Source: an uncultured Aquimarina sp.
GTDB taxonomy: Bacteria > Bacteroidota > Bacteroidia > Flavobacteriales > Flavobacteriaceae
NCBI GenBank assembly: GCA_937958735.1
Contig: CALGNG010000255.1
Location: 1-7,161, forward strand
DNA: 7,161 bases
Direction of reading: 5' to 3'
Shown piece by piece: positions 1 to 5,765 of this stretch; position 1 is the first letter of the stretch, and each line of letters starts with the position of its first letter. The position numbers and the translations under genes were made by a program. The notes below the pieces were generated by a model, which did no database searches, had not been told where the DNA came from, and saw nothing but the letters and a program-made list of their open reading frames with translations.

Positions 1-1
1 G

Positions 2-637
2 GGGCCACAACTAGGCCAACAAAGAGATGGCGTTATTATAAGAACTATTGCCGCAAGTGAGGAAATACAATTAGGCGATGCTAGTGGTCAAAATAACTTA
101 ACCCCAACACCTACAATAGCACAAGCTATAAATAATCCGTACGAAATAATTATTGAATTTACAATCGGGACTGACGCTGCAAGCTCTTCAAAAAACATAC
201 AAATTAGAAACACCACAACAGACGAAACATCTTCTGTAGGAGCTGTTACAGGAATGAGAACCCAAGTTTACGATGCATTGGTAGGACCTGGAGCTTTTTA
301 CTTTAATTGGGCTCAATCATTTACAGCTGGTCCAGCTGTAAGACCTGCTGGAGCAATTAATACAATTACATTAAACAGAGTAACAATAACTAAAAACAAT
401 GCTACTTTGGCTGTGTCAGATTTTAACAAAGAAGACATTTCTTCTGCTATCTACCCTAACCCTGCTAGTTCCGAATTAAACATTAATGTAGATACCGAAA
501 CATATAAGATAATTAGCTTATCTGGAGCAACAGTCTTAGAGGTTGCTGCCACAGGTACTTTAAACATTTCTGGCTTAACTTCTGGAATCTATTTCTTAGT
601 CACCGATGCTGGGACAACTCGTTTTGTTAAGCAATAA
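2..637 (+). CDS. T9SS type A sorting-domain protein, 3' part (5' end outside window)
   Basis: The reading frame is open from base 2, so the gene is cut at its 5' end. The visible part is 211 residues. Partial residues about 145-211 form a type IX secretion C-terminal sorting domain: the IYPNPASSELNI block, a YKIISLSGA strand, then LNISGLTSGIYFL and a terminal Lys-Gln after a short strand. In known T9SS cargo this domain directs export across the outer membrane, is removed, and the protein is released or anchored to the surface. The preceding 145 residues are Thr/Asn/Ala-rich, with alternating polar and hydrophobic segments suggesting beta-sandwich folds, and contain no cysteine. I do not recognise an enzyme or adhesin motif there, so the cargo function is unknown. 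An internal ATG at 254 is in frame, but the conserved-looking frame continues upstream of it, so it is not the start. A strong terminator follows 24 bases after the stop. Confidence 0.9.
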   Translation, partial: GPQLGQQRDGVIIRTIAASEEIQLGDASGQNNLTPTPTIAQAINNPYEIIIEFTIGTDAASSSKNIQIRNTTTDETSSVGAVTGMRTQVYDALVGPGAFYFNWAQSFTAGPAVRPAGAINTITLNRVTITKNNATLAVSDFNKEDISSAIYPNPASSELNINVDTETYKIISLSGATVLEVAATGTLNISGLTSGIYFLVTDAGTTRFVKQ

Positions 638-661
638 ATAATTACAAAAATTTAACTTTTC

Positions 662-696
662 AAAAGAGGCTGTCCAATTGGACAGCCTCTTTTTTT
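662..696 (+). terminator. Rho-independent terminator, probably bidirectional
   Basis: A perfect inverted repeat covers 662-693 (GAGGCTGTCC / GGACAGCCTC around AATT, extended by A/T pairs) and runs into seven T's at 690-696. It lies 24 bases after the stop of the sorting-domain gene. On the minus strand the same hairpin is followed by only four T's before G, so it could also stop transcription of the convergent beta-helix gene ending at 789, with lower efficiency. The rest of the spacer up to 788 shows nothing I can assign. Confidence 0.92.
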
Positions 697-788
697 AAAA
701 CTATTTTTTAATCAACAACCCTCTACTTAAATAAACCCACTTCACCAATATTATTAACCAAGCACCTCTACAAGAAAAGACTTAAACC

Positions 789-2168
789 TTAATAGCTTCT
801 TAAAGTACCTTGTACATTTTTAGGGATATAAATTTTATAGGGACCTGCCTCTTTACAATTTTCATAATCGTCCGTCTCCATAGTTAATACCTTAGGCATC
901 CCTTTTCTAAATCCTCTAGAAACCACCTCTTTATCAGTAAAATTAATTTTATAATGCCCATCTCCATTTTTAAAATCCTCTGGAGTATTGGTATAAACTA
1001 ACATATTATTATCCAATAATTTGTAAGCTGCAAAATTATGTGCAGCCGCTAAAGATGGCGCAGTAATACTTTTTAAACCCGAAGACATACCCCCTATTTT
1101 ATCCCTTAATTCGCAAGGTAAAAAACGTAAAAATATTTTTCTTACTTGAGCTGTTTCCCCATAAATAGCCTCTACATCCTTAACTATAGATTTAGAATCA
1201 AAAGTACCTGCTTTATATCCATTTTTTATATCCTTCTTAGTCGTAAAACCTTTATCTATTTTTACTCCATACTCACAATTCACAGCCGTTACCCCTCTAA
1301 CATCCACAATACCATGGTTTAAAGTGTGTGGAGATAATTGCAGAGCAGATTGCCCTTTAATACAGCTTATATTTCTTCCAAAAATCTTATCCATCCTAAC
1401 ATGTGCTCCTAAATTCTTAAAACCCCTAAATCCAGATTCCAACCTAAGAGTTACCCCTCCTTCTCCTATTAGATTTCTAAACAAAATATTTTCTGCCAAT
1501 TGCACTTGCACCACTCCATAACCATAGTGTGCATTTTTAACTTCAATATTTTCGACCAAACCATTAGTAGGTATTACTACATTATCTCTATCGTCTAAAA
1601 CAGCTCCAAAATTAATCGCAGGAAATTTAGTTTCATTTTCCAATACTAAAAAATCGGCTATTCTAAAGTTTTTTATATTATTACATATTGCCACCCTAGC
1701 CCCTAGCTCGCTATTAGGCTGCTTTGCTATACCTCTAAAATCTACTGTAAACCTACCTCCATCTCCGACAATACTTACATTTTTAATAAGCGCCTGTTTT
1801 TTATTTCCAAGATTAAAAAGCAACGCTCTATCTTTTATTAATATTGGAAATAAAATAGCCTTAGAATCTATTTGAATATGAATATTAGAGGCTAAATTTA
1901 GATTAGATAAATAAAAATCTCCTTCTGGAATGCGCACAATACCTCCCCCATGTTTATTGCTTAAAAAATCTATTGCTTTTTGCACCGCTGCACTATCGTC
2001 TTTTTTATCACTACCCTTAGCATTAAAAGGCGACTTGGTAACGTCTACAGTCTCTAAAAAGCTATTATTTGCTTCCACATAAAAATCTGAAGCCTCTAAA
2101 TCTTGAGAAAATAAATCTACACAACTATACATAACTAGTAAACTTAAAAATAATACTCTATAGCTCAT
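789..2168 (-). CDS. Exported right-handed beta-helix protein, GH82 iota-carrageenase-like
   Basis: The protein is 459 residues. The N-terminus is a signal peptide: hydrophobic residues 5-20, then a Phe-Ser-Gln junction with likely cleavage after Ser21. There is no T9SS sorting domain, so periplasmic or outer-membrane location is more likely than surface release. Residues about 56-107 match the opening of pectate-lyase/GH28-type beta-helices (DDSAAVQKAI, a GGG turn, a VRIPEGDF strand). The segments GYGVVQ (216-221), ILFRNL (228-233), GGVTLRLES (237-245) and SPH (279-281) resemble, from memory, the active-site region of GH82 iota-carrageenases, which cleave a sulfated red-algal galactan. The spacing of Gln221, Glu244 and His281 is close to recalled catalytic positions Gln222, Glu245 and His281 in the Alteromonas enzyme, but Gly246 lies where the base Asp is expected. 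It could therefore be a divergent or inactive GH82, or another beta-helix polysaccharidase. The ATG at 2168 is chosen because it gives a complete signal peptide. The gene stands alone and is convergent with the upstream gene. Confidence 0.68.
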   Translation of the reverse strand: MSYRVLFLSLLVMYSCVDLFSQDLEASDFYVEANNSFLETVDVTKSPFNAKGSDKKDDSAAVQKAIDFLSNKHGGGIVRIPEGDFYLSNLNLASNIHIQIDSKAILFPILIKDRALLFNLGNKKQALIKNVSIVGDGGRFTVDFRGIAKQPNSELGARVAICNNIKNFRIADFLVLENETKFPAINFGAVLDDRDNVVIPTNGLVENIEVKNAHYGYGVVQVQLAENILFRNLIGEGGVTLRLESGFRGFKNLGAHVRMDKIFGRNISCIKGQSALQLSPHTLNHGIVDVRGVTAVNCEYGVKIDKGFTTKKDIKNGYKAGTFDSKSIVKDVEAIYGETAQVRKIFLRFLPCELRDKIGGMSSGLKSITAPSLAAAHNFAAYKLLDNNMLVYTNTPEDFKNGDGHYKINFTDKEVVSRGFRKGMPKVLTMETDDYENCKEAGPYKIYIPKNVQGTLRSY

Positions 2169-2187
2169 TTGAAGGGGGATAAATAGG

Positions 2188-2216
2188 TTTGATATACAAT
2201 ATAACTCTTAAATTTG
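2188..2216 (+). promoter_or_regulatory. Bacteroidota-type promoter for the ABC ATPase gene
   Basis: TTTG at 2188-2191 and TAAATTTG at 2209-2216 fit the Bacteroidota consensus (-33 TTTG and -7 TAnnTTTG), with a 17-base gap. Transcription would begin around 2221-2224, leaving a leader of roughly 35 bases before the ATG at 2259. No Shine-Dalgarno sequence is visible, as usual in this phylum. For the divergent beta-helix gene only a poor match exists on the minus strand in the same 90-base spacer (TTG, 18 bases, TATATTG). Confidence 0.6.
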
Positions 2217-2258
2217 TTGAACAACTATAATGCCAACAATATTAAACTTTAGCAGCAT

Positions 2259-3206
2259 ATGCTTAGTATCAATGATATTTCATTTTCTTATAATAAAACG
2301 CTTGTTTTAAAAAATATTAACTTTTCCTTACGCCCTGGAGAGCACCTTGCCATAATGGGAGAAAGCGGCTGTGGAAAAAGCACTCTATTAAAAGCTATTT
2401 ATGGATTATTAGACTTAAACAAAGGGGCTATTTTTCATAATCAAATAGAGCTACTAGGTCCAGAACATCATTTAGTTCCTGGACATTCGTTTATGAAATA
2501 CCTTACTCAAGAACTTAATGTAATGCCCTACACCTCTGTTGCCGATAATGTAGGAGAATTTTTATCCCGCTTTTACCCCAAAGAAAAAGAACAACGTACA
2601 CAAGAGTTATTAAATATAGTTGGCCTTACAGAATACTACCATACTCATGTACGCTATTTAAGTGGAGGACAAAAACAACGGGTAGCCTTGGCCAAAGTAC
2701 TCGCTAAAGAACCTAAAGTATTATTACTAGACGAGCCCTTTAGCCAAATAGATCATTTTAGAAAAAACGATCTTCGTTATCAATTATTTGAATATTTAAA
2801 ACAAGAAAAAATTACCTGTATTACCGCTACGCACGACAGTAATGATGTACTCCCTTTTGCTAATAATATCCTAGTTATGAAAAACGGGGAGCAGTGCATT
2901 TTAGATACCCCAAAACGTATTTATCAAAAAACTACCGATGTATACACAGCCTCCCTACTTTCCGAGATTAACGTATTATCCGAAAAAAAACTAAATATTT
3001 CCTCTTCCACTAAACCAATTATTTTATACCCTCATCAAATCTACATCAAAGACAATGGTAAATTTTCTGGCATCGTAAAGACCTGTTATTTTAAAGGAAG
3101 TTTTTATATGCTACGTATAAGTTTTGAATCCGAAACACTCTTACTAGAATCTAAGATTCCCTATAACAAAGAGGATATTATTTTATTTGAAATAAATCTT
3201 AAATAA
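2259..3206 (+). CDS. ABC transporter ATP-binding protein, TOBE-type (PotA/FbpC-like)
   Basis: The protein is 315 residues with all ATPase motifs intact: Walker A GESGCGKST (34-42), Q-loop Gln84, signature LSGGQ (134-138), Walker B VLLLDEP (154-160) with catalytic Glu159, and H-loop His192. Residues about 240-315 form a small beta-rich C-terminal domain with an ILYPHQIYI strand and a GSFYMLRI strand, like the TOBE/MOP domain of importer ATPases for polyamines, iron or other small solutes. It would work as a cytoplasmic dimer energising a membrane permease. No permease or binding-protein gene lies on either side, so the substrate cannot be read from context and partners must be encoded elsewhere. 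The ATG at 2259 places the first beta strand where the family begins. A good promoter lies upstream. The stop overlaps the convergent Gre-like gene by 8 bases. Confidence 0.9.
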   Translation: MLSINDISFSYNKTLVLKNINFSLRPGEHLAIMGESGCGKSTLLKAIYGLLDLNKGAIFHNQIELLGPEHHLVPGHSFMKYLTQELNVMPYTSVADNVGEFLSRFYPKEKEQRTQELLNIVGLTEYYHTHVRYLSGGQKQRVALAKVLAKEPKVLLLDEPFSQIDHFRKNDLRYQLFEYLKQEKITCITATHDSNDVLPFANNILVMKNGEQCILDTPKRIYQKTTDVYTASLLSEINVLSEKKLNISSSTKPIILYPHQIYIKDNGKFSGIVKTCYFKGSFYMLRISFESETLLLESKIPYNKEDIILFEINLK

Positions 3207-3651
3207 CCTCTAAAATAGTTTGCGAATTCCCGTTAAATTGAAAATGATCGTTTACCGATTTACCCAAAATAAGCCTTCCAATAGGAGATTGCGCAGAAAT
3301 CACATAAACAGAATTACCTTCTACCATAATTTCTCCTAAAAAGGCAGCTAAATAATAAACAGCCTTATTTGTCTTTACATAACTTCCTAAAACCACTTTA
3401 ATTTGCTCTCTTTCTGGGTTTATTCTTTTCAAGACCTCTAAAATCTCCTCTGCATTTTTAAGCTGTAAACCCAACTTTTCTCGCTCTAACTGCAACATAG
3501 CCCTACCTGTCTCGTGTTTATCTCCTGCCGTACTTTTACTTTCCGAAGACAAAGACTCTTGAATTCTCATAATATTCTTGGTAATATTATAGCATTTTTC
3601 TTGAGCAACATTCATACATTCTTCATGTATTTTTTTCTTAAGTACAATCAT
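3199..3651 (-). CDS. GreA/GreB-family-like protein (putative RNA polymerase secondary-channel factor)
   Basis: The protein is 150 residues from the ATG at 3651; a TTG one codon upstream (3654) is possible but less likely. Residues about 1-80 are a charged helical hairpin; residues about 85-150 are a C-terminal FKBP-like Gre domain with the motif SPIGRLILGKSV (about 122-133) and a closing TILEVI strand. Gre factors enter the RNA polymerase secondary channel and stimulate cleavage of backtracked RNA through two acidic residues at the coiled-coil tip. At the expected tip there is GDKHET, in which Asp44 and Glu47 have the same D-x-x-E spacing as Asp41/Glu44 of E. coli GreA, though the following residues (GRAMLQLE) differ from the usual ENAEY/ENADY. 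Such proteins in flavobacteria are, from memory, sometimes mislabelled 3-oxoacyl-ACP synthase; nothing here resembles a ketosynthase. It could be a true cleavage factor or a Gre-like competitor. It is a single gene, divergent from ricT. Confidence 0.75.
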   Translation of the reverse strand: MIVLKKKIHEECMNVAQEKCYNITKNIMRIQESLSSESKSTAGDKHETGRAMLQLEREKLGLQLKNAEEILEVLKRINPEREQIKVVLGSYVKTNKAVYYLAAFLGEIMVEGNSVYVISAQSPIGRLILGKSVNDHFQFNGNSQTILEVI

Positions 3652-3872
3652 CAAAAAAGGAAATTTAACAAGCCTATTAGAAGAGCAAGGTAGGAAACTC
3701 TTATTAAGAATCTTGATTAAAGTATATTTTAAGATATCCTATATAAATAGCTTCTAATAAATCGACACAAAAAACACTATATTTACAATTAAATGATTTT
3801 TTAACACAAAAACACTCAAACAATTGATTATCAAAAAAATCGATATATTGAGTTTTTATATATAGATGATGT
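3652..3872. other. AT-rich divergent intergenic region
   Basis: These 221 bases separate the Gre-like gene (-) from ricT (+) and must hold promoters for both. The composition is very AT-rich with several A and T runs. No promoter fits the TAnnTTTG consensus fully; the closest for ricT is TTG (3824-3826), 17 bases, TATATTG (3844-3850), one T short. An imperfect hairpin lies at 3815-3852. I find no RNA gene or riboswitch that I can name. Confidence 0.5.
3815..3857 (+). promoter_or_regulatory. Imperfect hairpin with T-run before ricT (possible leader element)
   Basis: CTCAA (3815-3819) pairs with TTGAG (3848-3852). Inside it, across a 3x3 internal loop, ATTGAT (3823-3828) pairs with ATCGAT (3839-3844) with one G-U wobble around a ten-base loop. 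Five T's follow at 3853-3857, only 15 bases before the ricT ATG. The form resembles a weak terminator or attenuator, but the stem is short and AT-rich and also overlaps the weak promoter candidate, so chance is a real possibility. Confidence 0.25.
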
Positions 3873-5273
3873 ATGGGGTGTAGTAGTTGTGCTACAAAAG
3901 ACGGACAACCTAATGGCTGCAAAAACAATGGAACTTGCGGCACCGATGGATGTAATAAATTAACCGTTTTTGATTGGCTTTCAAATATGTCGTTACCCAA
4001 TGGGGCGACTCCTTATAACTTTGTAGAAGTACGTTTTAAAAACGGACGCAAAGAGTATCTTAAAAATACTGAAAATTTAAGTTTACAAATAGGCGATGTT
4101 GTGGCAACACAAGCAATGGCAGGACATGATATTGGCTTAGTTAGCCTTACAGGAGAACTTGTTAGAATACAAGTAAAGCGTAAAAAAATATCTACCAAAC
4201 CAGAGGACGTAAAAAAGATTTATCGCAAGGCTTCTCAAAAAGATATTGACATCTGGCAAACAGCAAGAGACAAAGAAGAAGCCATGAAGGTGCGTGCTAG
4301 GCAACTCGCTATTGCTTTAAAATTAGAAATGAAAATTTCTGATATCGAATTTCAGGGGGATGCCTCTAAAGCTACTTTTTATTACACAGCAGAACAACGT
4401 ATAGACTTTAGGCAACTAATTAAAGATTTCGCTAGAGAATTTAACACTCGTATCGAAATGCGACAAGTCGGATTTCGACAAGAAGCTGCTCGTTTAGGCG
4501 GTATAGGCTCTTGCGGTAGGGAATTATGTTGCTCTACATGGCTAACCGATTTTAGAACTGTAAACACCAGTGCCGCCCGTTACCAACAACTCTCTTTAAA
4601 CCCTCAAAAACTAGCAGGGCAATGCGGTAAACTAAAGTGTTGTTTAAATTACGAGTTAGATGCCTATGTAGAAGCATTAAACGAATTCCCAAGAACCGAC
4701 ACTAAAATATACACCGAAAAAGGAACGGCTGTTTGTCAAAAAATAGACATTTTCAAAGGGGTACTTTGGTATTGTTACGAAGGGGAATGGATGAATTGGT
4801 TTACCGTAAAAGCACAAGATGCGAATGAGATGATTCGCATGAATAAAGCAAAAGAACCCGTTCCTTCTATAGAAGATTATGCCGAAGACGATAAAGAAGA
4901 TGTGCAATTAATTTTCGAGAATGTTGTAGGTCAAGACAGTTTAACACGATTTGATCAACCTAAACGCAATAACCGAAAAAAGAATAACAGAAAACCACAA
5001 TCTAAAAATTCTACTCCACAAAGATCTAAAGCCACTTCTAAAAAAACCAAAGGGCAACCAAAAGCTGATAATAATACGAATAGAAAAAAACGTCCTATAT
5101 CAAAAAAGCAAGGGCCTAAAAAAACTACTCCAAACCCTACCAAAAACAATAACCCAAAAGCCCCTAATAGCACCAATGCTACTTCGGAAAACAATATTAA
5201 AAAAAGACGACCACAGCGTCGCAAACCAAAACCTAAACAAAACCCAAATAAGAACCCAGAAGACAATGCTTAA
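3873..5273 (+). CDS. ricT: PSP1-domain protein RicT (YaaT-like), with Cys-rich N-terminus and basic tail
   Basis: The protein is 466 residues, far longer than B. subtilis YaaT/RicT (about 275). Three parts are visible. Residues 1-30 hold five cysteines (C3, C6, C16, C22, C27). Residues about 115-202 are the PSP1 domain, followed by the conserved cysteine module GGIGSCGRELCC (209-220) and CGKLKCCLNYE (251-261), giving C214, C219, C220, C251, C256 and C257. Residues about 363-466 are a Lys/Arg/Asn/Pro/Gln-rich, probably disordered tail. In Bacillus, RicT forms an Fe-S complex with RicA and RicF that affects RNase Y-dependent mRNA maturation, sporulation and competence; the core cysteines bind the cluster. 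Neither partner is encoded here, so the role in this organism is open. The ATG at 3873 is the only possible start in frame, because a TGA lies two codons upstream at 3867. The gene heads an operon, with its last 8 bases overlapping gldH. The protein is expected to be cytoplasmic. Confidence 0.92.
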   Translation: MGCSSCATKDGQPNGCKNNGTCGTDGCNKLTVFDWLSNMSLPNGATPYNFVEVRFKNGRKEYLKNTENLSLQIGDVVATQAMAGHDIGLVSLTGELVRIQVKRKKISTKPEDVKKIYRKASQKDIDIWQTARDKEEAMKVRARQLAIALKLEMKISDIEFQGDASKATFYYTAEQRIDFRQLIKDFAREFNTRIEMRQVGFRQEAARLGGIGSCGRELCCSTWLTDFRTVNTSAARYQQLSLNPQKLAGQCGKLKCCLNYELDAYVEALNEFPRTDTKIYTEKGTAVCQKIDIFKGVLWYCYEGEWMNWFTVKAQDANEMIRMNKAKEPVPSIEDYAEDDKEDVQLIFENVVGQDSLTRFDQPKRNNRKKNNRKPQSKNSTPQRSKATSKKTKGQPKADNNTNRKKRPISKKQGPKKTTPNPTKNNNPKAPNSTNATSENNIKKRRPQRRKPKPKQNPNKNPEDNA

Positions 5274-5763
5274 AAATTGGCATATAGCTAGCATTTTTAT
5301 TTGTTTTTTTCTGGTAAGCTGCCAGAAAGGATCTGTTTACAACTCCTCTAAAACCATCCCTAAAACAGGATGGCACAAGGATAGTATTGTCTCTTTTAAA
5401 TTACCCATTATGGACTCTGTACAAAAACACAACCTGTTTTTTAATGTACGGAATACTAACGATTATGCCTTTAGTAATTTATACTTTATCGCACAATTAA
5501 ATTATCCTAATGGAAAACAAAAAACAGATACATTACAATACCTAATGGCTAAACCCAATGGGGAATGGCTTGGTATTGGAGCAACTTCCCTTAAAGAAAG
5601 TAAATTGTGGTATTTGGAAAACTTCCAGTTTAACGAAACAGAACAATATACCATAGATATCCAACAAGCAATGCGCATTAATGGCGAAACTAATGGTTTA
5701 ATTTATTTAAAAGGAATTCCCGATATTGGAATTCAAATCGAAAAAGTAAGCGAACATCCCTAA
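5266..5763 (+). CDS. gldH: Gliding motility lipoprotein GldH
   Basis: The protein is 165 residues. It begins with a lipoprotein signal peptide: Lys3, hydrophobic residues 7-17, then lipobox LVSC with the lipidated Cys19. The mature part matches GldH as I recall it: a VRNTNDYAFSNLYFI strand, the pattern GEWLGIG, KLWYLENFQF, then a YTIDIQQAMR helix/strand and a LKGIPDIGIQIEKV ending. GldH is required for gliding in Flavobacterium johnsoniae and is linked to T9SS function; as a lipoprotein it should sit in the cell envelope, facing the periplasm. I chose the ATG at 5266 because it supplies the signal peptide. The same frame is open upstream to about 4951, but that stretch lies in the low-complexity basic tail of ricT and encodes no signal sequence, so it is not part of gldH. 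It overlaps ricT by 8 bases, and the PBP gene begins 2 bases after its stop, indicating translational coupling. Confidence 0.93.
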   Translation: MLKNWHIASIFICFFLVSCQKGSVYNSSKTIPKTGWHKDSIVSFKLPIMDSVQKHNLFFNVRNTNDYAFSNLYFIAQLNYPNGKQKTDTLQYLMAKPNGEWLGIGATSLKESKLWYLENFQFNETEQYTIDIQQAMRINGETNGLIYLKGIPDIGIQIEKVSEHP

Positions 5764-5765
5764 TT

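Noticed and set aside
1324..1521. 65-codon open frame on the + strand inside the beta-helix gene
   Set aside because: It is antisense to a well-supported exported protein and has no recognisable features.
2121..2168. Possible lipobox ending at Cys16 in the beta-helix protein
   Set aside because: The residues before the Cys (Met-Tyr-Ser) are a poor lipobox; the Phe-Ser-Gln junction at 20-22 fits ordinary signal peptidase cleavage better.
2214..2224. Short inverted repeat TTGTT-G-AACAA over the -7 element of the ABC promoter
   Set aside because: Five-base arms in an AT-rich spacer are expected by chance; not enough to call an operator.
3147..3159. Hairpin GAATC-TAA-GATTC near the end of the ABC gene as terminator for the Gre-like gene
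   Set aside because: Only five pairs with a three-base loop and no T-run on the minus strand.
3866..3883. Mini-frame ATGATG...TAG (five codons) overlapping the ricT start
   Set aside because: Too short and in a very AT-rich context; it could affect initiation but nothing else supports it.
3704..4000. 98-codon minus-strand frame across the ricT start
   Set aside because: Its first part is the antisense of the conserved Cys-rich ricT N-terminus and the rest is AT-rich spacer; no domain or promoter is visible.
4955..5294. Two minus-strand frames rich in Phe/Leu/Gly that look like membrane proteins
   Set aside because: The hydrophobic look comes from reading the Lys/Asn/Pro-rich ricT tail backwards; no genuine transmembrane pattern with charged ends.
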